A DNA stretch of 35,816 nucleotides from RUG12783 sp946409545 (GTDB lineage Bacteria > Bacillota_I > Bacilli_A > RF39 > UBA660), in the NCBI GenBank assembly GCA_946409545.1, contig CAMJWT010000018.1, positions 1 through 35,816 on the forward strand, given 5' to 3'. Both the position numbers and the translations under genes were made by a program. Shown one piece after another: positions 22,884-31,677 of this stretch. Each line of letters starts with the position of its first letter. Position 1 is the stretch's first letter. The notes under the pieces were generated by a model. It did not search any database and was not told the DNA's origin. It saw only the letters and a program-made list of their open reading frames with translations.

Positions 22884-24092
22884 ATGAGAATAATCTTTCA
22901 TGTTGATGTTAATAATGCATATTTATCATGGACAGCTGTTAATTTATTAAAAAATGGTTACAAAGAAGATATTCGTTTAATACCTTCGGTTATTGGTGGC
23001 GATGAAAAAAGTCGTCATGGTATTGTACTTGCTAAAAGTCCTATTGCTAAAAAAATGGGTATTAAAAGTGCAGAAACAATATATCTTGCAAGACGTAAAT
23101 GTAAAGATTTAAAAGTATTTCCACCAGATTTTGATTTATATATGAAAGAATCTAATAAATTTTATAATTATTTGAAACAATATACCCCTTTAATTGAAAG
23201 AGCTAGTGTTGATGAATGTTTTCTTGATATGTCTAATACTAAATATTTATATGATGATTTAGAAAAGTTAGCCTATAAAATTAAAGATGATATTAAGAAT
23301 ATGTTTGGATTTACCGTTAACGTTGGTATTGGTAATAATAAATTATGTGCTAAAATGGCTAGTGACTTTGAAAAACCAGATAAAGTTCATACTTTGTATA
23401 TGAATGAAATTGAAAGTAAAATGTGGCCTCTTGATGTTTCAGATTTATTATTTGTTGGTAAAAGTTCTAGTAAATTATTACATAGTATTGGTATTGATAC
23501 GATTGGTGATCTTGCAAATGCTGATATTAATTTTTTATCAAAATATTTTAAAAATAGGAGTCAAGATTTAATTAATTCAGCTAAGGGACTAGATGATTCT
23601 TTAGTTATTACTGATTATGGGGCTAATAAGTCTATTAGTATTTCAAGAACCTTAAATCGTGATACTAATGATTTGGGAGAACTTCGTAATTATTTCTTAA
23701 AACTATCTAATGAAATAGGTCTTCGTCTAAGAAAGAATAAACAATATGCTAGTGTTATTGCGATAACGCTTAAAACAAGTTCTTTTAAAAGTTTATCACA
23801 TCAATTAACCCTTGATGTTCCAACAAATAATACGATGGATATTTATAATAATTGTTTAATTCTTCTTCGTGACATTGATAAAAGTGAAACTTTTAGACTT
23901 TTAGGAATAAGACTAGATAATTTAAAAGATAGTAAAGAAAGTAAAGTATCTTTATTCGATGAAAATGATAATTCTTCGGATACTTTACAAGAAGTAATGG
24001 ATAAAATTAATGATAAATACAAAGATACAATGGTAATGCCTGCTATATTTTATAAAACTTCCAGTAAAAATGTGACAAATAACGATAATTAA
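22884..24092 (+). CDS. dinB: Y-family DNA polymerase IV
   Basis: A 402-aa translesion polymerase. The start HVDVNNAYLSW carries metal-binding Asp8, and SVDECFLD has the catalytic Asp110/Glu111. VNVGIGNNKLCAKMASDFEKPD is the conserved palm/fingers region, seen here in pieces. The little-finger domain (about 230-345) has SISRTLNRD. The C-terminus contains KVSLFD, a likely sliding-clamp binding motif. AGGAGG precedes the ATG. It is divergent from the ANL array. Confidence 0.93.
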   Translation: MRIIFHVDVNNAYLSWTAVNLLKNGYKEDIRLIPSVIGGDEKSRHGIVLAKSPIAKKMGIKSAETIYLARRKCKDLKVFPPDFDLYMKESNKFYNYLKQYTPLIERASVDECFLDMSNTKYLYDDLEKLAYKIKDDIKNMFGFTVNVGIGNNKLCAKMASDFEKPDKVHTLYMNEIESKMWPLDVSDLLFVGKSSSKLLHSIGIDTIGDLANADINFLSKYFKNRSQDLINSAKGLDDSLVITDYGANKSISISRTLNRDTNDLGELRNYFLKLSNEIGLRLRKNKQYASVIAITLKTSSFKSLSHQLTLDVPTNNTMDIYNNCLILLRDIDKSETFRLLGIRLDNLKDSKESKVSLFDENDNSSDTLQEVMDKINDKYKDTMVMPAIFYKTSSKNVTNNDN

Positions 24093-24132
24093 AAAATGTT
24101 TTAATGTAAAATAATTCCATAGAGGTGATACA

Positions 24133-26463
24133 ATGAGTGAAGTTTTAACAGCATTATTTCATAGATTAGAAATAGATGGTAAAGTATATTATCAATGTCG
24201 TTTTATTGTACCTGAATTTATTCCTAATGAAAGATTTGATAGTATCCTAGAACGTGATAAGTCAGATAAAAGTGATTTTTATATTACGGCTCCTAGTGAT
24301 AAATTACTAACTAAAGGTATTAAAGAAAATGCTATTTTTAGTGATGAAGGTAAAGAATTAATAATGGTTAAAGATCAACGATTATTAACTAATTTAAAAG
24401 CAAAGTTTGAGGAAGAACATGCTAATAAAGCCAAAGATGAACAAACTAGTAGTCATCCTCAAGAATTAATAGATGCTTATGTTAAGAAGATTGAAGAGGA
24501 AACAAAATGTCCAAAAAGAGCAATTAGAGATATTATTTCAACAGTTGTTTACAATCGTGAACTTAATAAAAGTTCTTTATCAACATTAACAAAGAATATG
24601 CATCATGATAATATCGTTATGATTGGTCCTATTGGTAATGGAGAAGATATTATTCTTGATTCTGTTGAAAAAAATCTTCAAATTCCTGTTGTTAGATTAA
24701 ATGTTACAGGTGATTTAGAAGAAGATGCCTTAACAATTGCTCATAATATCGAAGAAAGCAAGAAAAAGTTTAATGGTAATGCTCTTGTTATTCTTGATTG
24801 TGATTTCAAAAGTTTATCTGAAGAATTTGAAGGTGATACTTTCTATCCTGTAAGAGAATTAATTACTTATGCAGGTAAATATACATCACCATATTTAGAT
24901 AGACCTATTAGATTTAATGAATTAACATATTTAACAAGTATTAATGTATCTAAAGAAATGGCAGAAATTGAAAATATTGAAGCTTATTTTTCTAAATTAA
25001 CGGGTTGTACTAAAGCAATAATGGTTAATAAGTTATCAATGAATCAAATACGTAATCTTTTATACAAAAGTTCATATAGTGTCTTAAAATATTGTGCTGA
25101 TACTGCTAAAAAATACAATCGTGAATTTACAGTTAATCGTCAAGTTATAGCTGATGCTATTAAATTCCTTGATTTCTTTGATGGTCATATTGCGATGTTA
25201 AATTCAGCTATTTTAGAAAGTTTTAAATCACAACTTGAAAATGGAAAAGGTAAGATCAGTTTAGGAGGAGAAATCCTTGAATATATCGAAGGTGTTATGG
25301 ATATCGAATATCCATCTGAAGAACAAGCTCCTGATAATAATGTTGAAGAAGAATCTGATGTATCTTTTGATCATGAAACAGCAAGTAGAGTAGATGAATT
25401 AACAAAAGAAATTACGAAAACGATTCGTGGTCAAGATAAACAAGTACGAAGAATTGTAAAATATGTTCTAAAGAATTTAGAGTATGCTAATAATCCTGAT
25501 GTTACAGAACCAAATAAACGTAAGAAAAATATTCTTATTCGTGGGGAAACAGGAACTGGTAAAACCGAAATCGTAAGACGTCTTGCTAAACTAATTGGCG
25601 TACCAATTTATGTTGCTGATGCTACTCAATATACTGAAGAAGGTTATGTTGGGGACTCTGTTAATGAAATGTTACTAGATTTATATCATGAAGCTGGTGA
25701 TGATATTAAAAAAGCTGAAAGAGGTATTCTAGTTATTGATGAAATCGATAAAAAAGCTAATAATCATGGAGATCGTTCTGATATTTCACGTGGAGCCGTA
25801 CTTCAAAGTTTATTAAAAATAGTTGAAGGAACAAAGAAAAAAATTAAGTATGAAGAAGCTCTTCCATCAGGAGCCGTTGTTAGAAAAAAATTAGATTTTG
25901 ATACTAATCGTTTAACGGTTATTTGCTTAGGTGCTTTTGAAAATCTTGAAAAGTTCCGTGAAGAACGTATTAGAAAAGCAACAAAACCAAAAGGAATGGG
26001 TTTCCAATCTGATTCTGACCAAGCTAAAGCTAGAGAGAATGAAAATAAAGTTAATCGTAACTTTATTAGTGAAGATTATGAAGCTTATGGTATGGGTAAT
26101 CAATTTATTCCTCGTTTTGAAGGTAAAGTATACTTAAATTCTTTAACTGAAGAAAATATGGTTGATATTATGAAAAATTCTAATTTATCAGCAATTAAGT
26201 TAAAGAAAGAAGAATATCTTCTTGATGGTGTTATCTTAGAGTTTACAGAAGATTTTTATGAAAAATTAGCTGTTATCGCTGTATCTAAAAAAGCAGGAGC
26301 ACGTGGTATTAGTGAAGCCTTAGAAGATACTTTTGAAACCTTAGGATTAAATGATTTAGATACAACTCAATATCAAAAGATTATTTTGAATGGTGAATGT
26401 ATTACTAATCCAGACGCTTTAGTTTTAGTTCCTCGTGAACAACAAAAAGTAAAGAAATTATAA
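24133..26463 (+). CDS. ClpX-like AAA+ protein with two ATPase domains, the first degenerate
   Basis: 776 aa. The second half (about 415-776) is a ClpX-type unfoldase: Walker A GETGTGKT (471-478), Walker B ILVIDEID (532-539), a C-terminal GARGISEALED with sensor-2 Arg724, and an MGF tripeptide (622-624) where ClpX carries its ClpP-docking IGF loop. The first half has no ClpX zinc finger. Instead residues about 155-370 look like a second, decayed AAA+ domain: GPIGNGED (165-172, catalytic Lys replaced by Glu171) and ALVILDCDF (217-225, Walker B Glu lost). An acidic linker (about 395-412) joins them. AGAGGTGAT supports the start. It is probably an adaptor-like unfoldase partner of ClpP (inference). 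Single gene, terminator behind. Confidence 0.82.
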   Translation: MSEVLTALFHRLEIDGKVYYQCRFIVPEFIPNERFDSILERDKSDKSDFYITAPSDKLLTKGIKENAIFSDEGKELIMVKDQRLLTNLKAKFEEEHANKAKDEQTSSHPQELIDAYVKKIEEETKCPKRAIRDIISTVVYNRELNKSSLSTLTKNMHHDNIVMIGPIGNGEDIILDSVEKNLQIPVVRLNVTGDLEEDALTIAHNIEESKKKFNGNALVILDCDFKSLSEEFEGDTFYPVRELITYAGKYTSPYLDRPIRFNELTYLTSINVSKEMAEIENIEAYFSKLTGCTKAIMVNKLSMNQIRNLLYKSSYSVLKYCADTAKKYNREFTVNRQVIADAIKFLDFFDGHIAMLNSAILESFKSQLENGKGKISLGGEILEYIEGVMDIEYPSEEQAPDNNVEEESDVSFDHETASRVDELTKEITKTIRGQDKQVRRIVKYVLKNLEYANNPDVTEPNKRKKNILIRGETGTGKTEIVRRLAKLIGVPIYVADATQYTEEGYVGDSVNEMLLDLYHEAGDDIKKAERGILVIDEIDKKANNHGDRSDISRGAVLQSLLKIVEGTKKKIKYEEALPSGAVVRKKLDFDTNRLTVICLGAFENLEKFREERIRKATKPKGMGFQSDSDQAKARENENKVNRNFISEDYEAYGMGNQFIPRFEGKVYLNSLTEENMVDIMKNSNLSAIKLKKEEYLLDGVILEFTEDFYEKLAVIAVSKKAGARGISEALEDTFETLGLNDLDTTQYQKIILNGECITNPDALVLVPREQQKVKKL

Positions 26464-26476
26464 TGTTAAGTAATGT

Positions 26477-26506
26477 AAGATAGAATATTTTTATTCTATC
26501 TTTTTT
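26477..26506 (+). terminator. intrinsic terminator after the ClpX-like gene
   Basis: AAGATAGAATA/TATTCTATCTT (26477-26487 with 26492-26502), TTTT loop, followed by T-tract. Confidence 0.88.
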
Positions 26507-26516
26507 ACATACTCCA

Positions 26517-26525
26517 TGCTATAAT
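26517..26525 (+). promoter_or_regulatory. extended -10 promoter
   Basis: TGCTATAAT, an extended -10, with no clear -35. Start near 26532, 27 nt before the next ATG. Confidence 0.5.
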
Positions 26526-26558
26526 AAAATTGTAAAATAATAATAAGGGTGTGAGTAT

Positions 26559-28019
26559 ATGAAAACAGTATTATTTTTAATTAATGGATGGGGAGTTGAA
26601 CATAAAAGTTCATATCCTATTTATGATAAAGAAATAGTTCCTAATTTTGATACACTTTTGAATAAATATATGTTTGAAAGGATTAAAAAGACAACAAATA
26701 ATTATCAAGAAGCTTATCGTAATATGAGTTTGGATATTAATGAAATATATAATTATTCAATTGTTCGTAAAGCTATTGACGATGGAAGTCTTATTAATCA
26801 TGAAGCTTTAAAAGCCATAAAAGAAAGATTTGATCAACATAAGGGAAAACTTCAAATTATGTGTTTAATTGATCGTAGTATGAAAATAGTTGATGATTTA
26901 CGATATGTATTAAAGTATTTAAATCCACCAAGTAAAGAAGAAGGTGTGGTTACTAAAGATAAGGTTTTCTTAAACTGCATTTTAACTAGTAATGATTATA
27001 ATGATTATGATGCTATTCAAGAAATACTTAGTAAGATGAATGCTGATTTATCTGAATATGCAACTATTGGTATGGTAATGGGACTTGCTTCTATAAGTAA
27101 TAATATTCCTCAAGTTGATATGAACTTTAATATTAAGATATTCTTATCAGAAGTTGGAGAACGTTGGCAATCATTTAAACAAAAATTTGAAGTTAGTCAA
27201 AATTTAAAACAAGCTCCTGTTTATGTAAAACCATTTGTTGTTAATACAGGATTTAAATTAGAAAGTGAAGATCAATTATTCTTCTTTAATTATGATACTA
27301 TCAATTTAACAAATTATATGAAAACGATTAAAGCTATTAACTATGGTGAAGGAATAGCAAATAATATTAATTTCACATCATTATTCCCTGTTAAATATGA
27401 TCAAGAAATTCCTCATATGTTAGAATCATCAAAATCAGATGTTTCTCTTGCTAAAACATGTGAAGGTTTAGGCTTTAAAACATTAGTAATGGCTAAAAAA
27501 GATCAAATTGGTACAATTAATTATTATCTAAATGGACTTGATAACGTTTCTAATCCTAATATTAACTTTATTGAGTTTGATAATTATTTATATCATGATG
27601 ATGAGATTGTTAGTGTTATAAACCATTATGATCATGATTTAATAATTATTAACTATGATATTGATGGTTGTAAATCAGTTGATGAATTAAAAGATACATT
27701 AAAGAAGATTGATTCTACTTTAGGTAAAATATATGAAAATATGAAGACTAATAGTTATACCATTGTTGTTAGTTCTTTATATAGTAATGATCAAAAGTTT
27801 ATTAATGAAAAAGGTGAAGCTTGTAATGTCATGTATAATGAGTATTTACCTATAATCTATATTGATAACTTTATTACAAGAAAGAATTATATTATTAATC
27901 CTGATGGTACTATTAATGATTTATTTAAAGTTTGTTATAAATCTATTAATAAGAAATATCCAGGTAATAGTATTGTTGTAAAAAAGAATGTATTATTTAA
28001 ATTGTTCTTTAACAACTAG
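26559..28019 (+). CDS. iPGM-like pseudoenzyme (alkaline phosphatase superfamily)
   Basis: A 486-aa protein that follows the layout of 2,3-bisphosphoglycerate-independent phosphoglycerate mutase: start VLFLINGWGVE, PNFDTLLNKY, then VRKAIDDGSLI and LQIMCLIDR. Key residues of the enzyme are missing. The first metal Asp of DGWG is Asn9, the catalytic Ser motif GNSEVGH is not recognisable, DMVGHTG is replaced by DIDGCKS, and the late ADHGN metal motif by SSLYSND. So it should not bind the two Mn ions or do phosphotransfer. It may be structural or regulatory. GGGTG ribosome site; alone between terminators. Confidence 0.72.
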   Translation: MKTVLFLINGWGVEHKSSYPIYDKEIVPNFDTLLNKYMFERIKKTTNNYQEAYRNMSLDINEIYNYSIVRKAIDDGSLINHEALKAIKERFDQHKGKLQIMCLIDRSMKIVDDLRYVLKYLNPPSKEEGVVTKDKVFLNCILTSNDYNDYDAIQEILSKMNADLSEYATIGMVMGLASISNNIPQVDMNFNIKIFLSEVGERWQSFKQKFEVSQNLKQAPVYVKPFVVNTGFKLESEDQLFFFNYDTINLTNYMKTIKAINYGEGIANNINFTSLFPVKYDQEIPHMLESSKSDVSLAKTCEGLGFKTLVMAKKDQIGTINYYLNGLDNVSNPNINFIEFDNYLYHDDEIVSVINHYDHDLIIINYDIDGCKSVDELKDTLKKIDSTLGKIYENMKTNSYTIVVSSLYSNDQKFINEKGEACNVMYNEYLPIIYIDNFITRKNYIINPDGTINDLFKVCYKSINKKYPGNSIVVKKNVLFKLFFNN

Positions 28020-28024
28020 TGTAA

Positions 28025-28055
28025 AAAGAAGTGTAAATCACTTCTTTTATTTTTG
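28025..28055 (+). terminator. intrinsic terminator after the iPGM-like gene
   Basis: AAAGAAGTG-TAAAT-CACTTCTTT (28025-28033 with 28039-28047), then TTTTATTTTT in part. Confidence 0.85.
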
Positions 28056-28062
28056 TAAACAA

Positions 28063-28091
28063 TTGACAATTGACATAAGGCAATATATATT
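28063..28091 (+). promoter_or_regulatory. promoter of a putative ncRNA
   Basis: TTGACA (28063-28068), 17 nt, TATATT (28086-28091). A second TTGACA at 28070-28075 overlaps. Predicted start near 28098. Confidence 0.65.
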
Positions 28092-28097
28092 GATTAT

Positions 28098-28540
28098 AGA
28101 GTCCATGATAAGTGAGGATTTTAATTATGAGAGATAAAGTCCCATAATGTACACTAATATCGATTTAATTTATTAAATAGTGATTAGATAATGTACTATA
28201 GGGTAAAATGAAAAGAACATTATCACTTATTAATTAAAAAAATTTTAACTTGTACTAGGAACTCACGTATTTAATTAGACATATATTATTAAGTTAACCA
28301 TTAATTAAAGTAATAATATTAATTAAATATCTGTAGCCAGTTAAATTTATTTTTTGTTAATTAGTGTAGGAGGTGATTTACCTAAGTTGATAAAATAAAG
28401 TAAATCATTATTATTTACACTAGTAACTATTAATGATTAACTTTATATTTTAATTATTAGAAATAATAATTATAATATCAATAAAGGTTAATATTAAAAG
28501 AAGATACGAAATTATTTATTTAATTTCATATCTTTTTTTG
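28098..28540 (+). ncRNA. candidate structured noncoding RNA (about 440 nt)
   Basis: The 580-nt gap between genes has a promoter at its left end and an intrinsic terminator at its right end. Between them are no ORFs above about 10 codons but strong hairpins: 28187-28194 with 28217-28224 (8 bp); 28268-28277/28283-28291 with 28320-28329/28311-28319 (19 bp with a 5-nt bulge); and 28362-28368/28374-28381 with 28416-28422/28400-28407 (15 bp). The last holds AGGAGGTGAT (28368-28377), a perfect Shine-Dalgarno sequence with no start codon at usable distance. Three micro-ORFs exist (ATG at 28127, 28147, 28208; 6-9 codons). It does not match tmRNA, RNase P RNA, 6S or SRP RNA by eye. Confidence 0.45.
28501..28539 (+). 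terminator. terminator of the putative ncRNA
   Basis: AAGATACGAAATTA pairs with TAATTTCATATCTT (28501-28514 with 28521-28534; one mismatch), followed by a T-tract. Confidence 0.85.
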
Positions 28541-28569
28541 TTGTTAAATAAGTATTTATATTATATAAT
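28541..28569 (+). promoter_or_regulatory. promoter of the anchored DUF6273-like gene
   Basis: TTGTTA (28541-28546), 17 nt, TATAAT (28564-28569), directly after the ncRNA terminator. Confidence 0.6.
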
Positions 28570-28600
28570 TATAACTAGGTTGTAAAATAGGAGTGATATA

Positions 28601-30145
28601 GTGAAAGATTACGATGATATTGAAATTTTAGATGTAGTTGATAATAAGAAAAAAAGAGATATTCCTAGCGATGAAACAGAAGTTCTTGATCCTATTTTAG
28701 TTAGAAAAGTAGTACAAAAGAAAGTTGTTGAGAACAAACCTTCTGAACTTGCTAGTAGAGTTGAATTAAGAAAAGTAGAAGAAGAAAAACAAACTAAAAA
28801 AGTCGTAAAAGAAAAAAAGGTAAAAGTAAAGAAAGAAAAGAAAGTTAAAGATAAGAAACAAGCCAAATTATGGGAAAAGATTTTTTGGTGTGTTAGTATA
28901 GCCTTTATTTTAGGATGTTGTGTATTCTATGGTCGAAGATTAATTCATTATTATAAAATATATAATCCGACAGGATCTAATGGTGAAAAAGTATTATTAT
29001 TAGGTGATCAAATACCTGGTTCTCAAGAAATATTAACACCTCCTGAAAAAGGTGAGAAATGGGAAAATGGATTATATAATACGGAAAGTGGTTTCGTTTA
29101 TAAAGGTGATGTAAATAATAACTATATTAAATACAATAACTTATTATGGAGAATTGTTAAGATTAATCCAGATGGAACATTAGTAATTATTCTTGATGAT
29201 GAAATGACGATGTTACCTTGGAACTCTAAAGCTACTAACTATAAAGAATCTGATATTCATACTTATTTGAATGATGTTTTCTTAGCTAATCTTGATAAAT
29301 CATATTTAGTAAAGAATAGTTTCTGTGAAGATAGTGTTGAAAGTTTATCTAGTATAACTTGTAAAGCTAAAGATAGTGATTCTTATGTAACATTATTAGA
29401 TATTAGTTCTTTCTTAAATTCAATTGTTGAAAAGAAAAGTTATTTAGTTAGTGAAGAAGAAATATATTGGTTAAATAACTATAGTAGTGAAAAGATATGG
29501 CATACTAATGGCGCTAATGTAAGTCAAAGTGGTGCTAATAGTTTCTATGGTGTAAGACCTGTTGTTAAATTAAAGAGTACGATTCCTTATATTTCAGGTG
29601 ATGGTACAAAAGAAAAACCTTATTTAACAACTAAAGAAGATAGTTTAACAATTGGTAGTCAAGTAAAACTTGGTGATGATATGTGGGTTGTTTATGATAC
29701 AACAAATGGTACAAGATTAATGCTATTAAAACCACTTACTAAGACATATCGTTATGATCTTGATAAATTAATATTTGATAAAGATAGTAAAGAATCTCTT
29801 GCTGAATATTTAAATACAACTTATGTAGATAGCCTATCTTATAAAGATATGCTTAAAGAAGATGAATGGTCAACTGGTGGATATACATCTAGTTATAAAG
29901 ATTTAGCTAAGGCTAAAGCTAAAGCTAAAGTAGCTGTACCATCACTTATGGATTTCCAATATGATAGTAGTGTTAAAGGATACTTTACAACAACTACTCA
30001 AGAAGAGTATGTTCTTGTTTACGATAATCCAATTCATGCAAGTAAAGTTACAATATCAAGAGGAATTAGACCATGTATTAGTTTAACTGATGAAGCAGTT
30101 AAGAAACTAACACTTAAAGATGGTATATATACGTTGGGGGAATAA
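28601..30145 (+). CDS. membrane-anchored protein with DUF6273-like repeats
   Basis: 514 aa, starting with GTG after AGGAGTGAT. A charged cytoplasmic N-terminus of about 90 residues, ending in a run of Lys/Val/Glu (KEKKVKVKKEKKVKDKK), precedes one membrane helix (about 93-110). Outside are two related modules: a first with YIKYNNLLWRIVKINPDG and FYGVRPVVKLKS, then a second with GDDMWVVYDTTNGTRLMLL and SRGIRPCISL. These resemble DUF6273 / the GVRPV repeats common in surface proteins of gut Firmicutes. An Ala-Lys repeat (KAKAKAKAKV) lies near the end. The gene is followed after 1 nt by the glycosidase gene. Function unknown, probably cell-surface. Confidence 0.75.
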   Translation: MKDYDDIEILDVVDNKKKRDIPSDETEVLDPILVRKVVQKKVVENKPSELASRVELRKVEEEKQTKKVVKEKKVKVKKEKKVKDKKQAKLWEKIFWCVSIAFILGCCVFYGRRLIHYYKIYNPTGSNGEKVLLLGDQIPGSQEILTPPEKGEKWENGLYNTESGFVYKGDVNNNYIKYNNLLWRIVKINPDGTLVIILDDEMTMLPWNSKATNYKESDIHTYLNDVFLANLDKSYLVKNSFCEDSVESLSSITCKAKDSDSYVTLLDISSFLNSIVEKKSYLVSEEEIYWLNNYSSEKIWHTNGANVSQSGANSFYGVRPVVKLKSTIPYISGDGTKEKPYLTTKEDSLTIGSQVKLGDDMWVVYDTTNGTRLMLLKPLTKTYRYDLDKLIFDKDSKESLAEYLNTTYVDSLSYKDMLKEDEWSTGGYTSSYKDLAKAKAKAKVAVPSLMDFQYDSSVKGYFTTTTQEEYVLVYDNPIHASKVTISRGIRPCISLTDEAVKKLTLKDGIYTLGE

Positions 30146-30146
30146 A

Positions 30147-31196
30147 ATGAAAAGATTGACAAAATGGTTTATTGCAATTGACGTTTTTATTGCACTTTGT
30201 TTCTTTGTGGTTTATGCACCAATATTTAAAAGTTTACAAAATACAATAATTTCAACAGCAGTAGATACGAAAACACATGACTATATTGCATATACTTTTT
30301 ATTCTGAAGAACGTGTACAAGAAGTAATTGATGCAGATAAAATTGAACCTATTGATGAACAAATTAATCTAGATGATATTGTTATCGATACTAAACCAAA
30401 AGATAGTTATGATAATGAATATGATGAAGCTATTCTAACACGTACGCCTGGTAATGAACATTATAAATATATGAAGATTAAAGTTGGTAAATATGATGCT
30501 CATCTAGTTGCTATCTATGATCCAAGTGAAGTTCAAATATTAACTAGTAAGAAGTTTAATACAACAAATGATGCAAGATATGGTGGTTCACAAGAAAAGA
30601 TTCTTTCAATGACGAAACGTCTTGGAGCTGTTGTTGGTATTAATGGTGGTGGATTCGTCGATTATGGATATGGATCTGATATTCCCCTTGGATATGTAAT
30701 TCGTGATGGCCAAGTTATTTGGAATAAAAAAGGTGGCGGAAAAGGTAATATCATTGGTATGACTAATGATAATAAACTTGTATTAGTTAATGCTACTGGT
30801 AAAGAAGCTGTTGAAGACTACAATGTCCGTGATGCCTTAGAATTTGGTCCATTCTTAATTGTTAATGGAGTTCATGCTAAATACAATGAAACAGTAGGTG
30901 GGTATTCTCGCGCTGCTCGTGTATCAATTGCTCAAAGAAAAGATGGTATTGTCTTATTCTTAGTTACAGAAGGAACTCATACTGCTGGTCCAAATATGGG
31001 TGAATTAATTAAAACTCTAGAAAATTATGGTGCTTGGAATGCCGCTAACTTAGATGGTGGAACAAGTACACAATTAGTAATTAATGGTAAATTAATTAAT
31101 ACCCCTAAAAACATCTATGGTAGAGAAGTTACTGGTGGTCGTGCTGTTGTTACAGGTTGGGGACTAATTATTAACGAAGAAGAAAAGACAGAATAA
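30147..31196 (+). CDS. NAGPA-type phosphodiester glycosidase, membrane-anchored
   Basis: A 349-aa protein with an N-terminal signal anchor (about residues 7-28, WFIAIDVFIALCFFVVYAP). The outer domain is of the phosphodiester alpha-GlcNAcase (NAGPA) family: VVGINGGGFVDYG, LEFGPFLIVNG, RAARVSIAQRKDG, and the catalytic-region signature AANLDGGTSTQLVINGK. Bacterial members act on cell-envelope polysaccharides or phosphodiester-linked sugars. I start at 30147: GGGGG is well placed and it begins 1 nt after the upstream stop, so the two genes form an operon. Confidence 0.88.
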   Translation: MKRLTKWFIAIDVFIALCFFVVYAPIFKSLQNTIISTAVDTKTHDYIAYTFYSEERVQEVIDADKIEPIDEQINLDDIVIDTKPKDSYDNEYDEAILTRTPGNEHYKYMKIKVGKYDAHLVAIYDPSEVQILTSKKFNTTNDARYGGSQEKILSMTKRLGAVVGINGGGFVDYGYGSDIPLGYVIRDGQVIWNKKGGGKGNIIGMTNDNKLVLVNATGKEAVEDYNVRDALEFGPFLIVNGVHAKYNETVGGYSRAARVSIAQRKDGIVLFLVTEGTHTAGPNMGELIKTLENYGAWNAANLDGGTSTQLVINGKLINTPKNIYGREVTGGRAVVTGWGLIINEEEKTE

Positions 31197-31222
31197 TGTA
31201 AATTTTAGTTAAGTATAATCAT

Positions 31223-31260
31223 AAATCACCAATATTTGTTAATATAAGTATTGGTGATTT
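31223..31260 (+). promoter_or_regulatory. 12-bp hairpin burying the ribosome site of the next gene
   Basis: AAATCACCAATA (31223-31234) pairs perfectly with TATTGGTGATTT (31249-31260). The ribosome site GGTGAT (31253-31258) is inside the stem and ATG follows at 31262. It may serve as a weak terminator of the upstream operon, or to hold back translation. Confidence 0.6.
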
Positions 31261-31261
31261 T

Positions 31262-31582
31262 ATGGATTATCAAGAAATTTATAAAATTAATTATGATATT
31301 TTAAATAGAGAAAATACGAATACTTTATTAAATTATTATATTAGTACTCGTAATAGTTTTCTAAAGAAAATTATTAAAGATATCTTAATAAGAGAAGATA
31401 AGTTTGATTATTTATTAGAAATTCATAAGATCAACTATTTTATTTCTTCTTTATCTCTTGAAGAATTAAAGATGCTTTGTCATTCAAGAAATAATTTTGT
31501 TTCTTCTTTGTCTCAAGATGAAATAATAAGAAGAGATAATGAAGAAGCATTAGAGAGAAGAAAGAATTTCCATCTTTTGTAA
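31262..31582 (+). CDS. uncharacterised 106-aa protein
   Basis: Small soluble helical protein, no recognised family. Two similar short blocks, FISSLSLEEL and FVSSLSQDEI, suggest a repeated helix-turn unit. The N-terminus is IYKINYDILNREN-like and the end is basic-acidic (ALERRKNFHLL). The ribosome site is hidden in a 12-bp hairpin. The gene ends 5 nt before tRNA-Thr, so the tRNA may be processed from its transcript. Confidence 0.6.
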   Translation: MDYQEIYKINYDILNRENTNTLLNYYISTRNSFLKKIIKDILIREDKFDYLLEIHKINYFISSLSLEELKMLCHSRNNFVSSLSQDEIIRRDNEEALERRKNFHLL

Positions 31583-31587
31583 TTAGC

Positions 31588-31661
31588 GCTTCTATAGTTA
31601 AGTGGCATAATAAGTCCTTGGTAAGGACTAGTCGCAAGTCCGATTCTTGCTAGAAGCACCA
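31588..31661 (+). tRNA. trnT: tRNA-Thr(GGU)
   Basis: Full cloverleaf: acceptor GCTTCTA/TAGAAGC with A73 and encoded CCA, anticodon loop TTGGTAA (GGU), and G1-C72/C2-G71 as in Thr tRNAs. The T-loop reads TCCGATT, so position 55 is C instead of the nearly invariant U (pseudouridine). Confidence 0.9.
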
Positions 31662-31677
31662 TTTTTTAGGAGGGTTT

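Noticed and set aside
28098..28540. Could the structured RNA be tmRNA, RNase P RNA, SRP RNA or 6S RNA?
   Set aside because: There is no tag ORF or CCA end (tmRNA). The GAGAGATAAAGTCC at 28128-28141 only loosely resembles the RNase P P4 strand and no ACAGAA partner follows. No SRP GGAAG tetraloop hairpin is seen, and it is too long for 6S.
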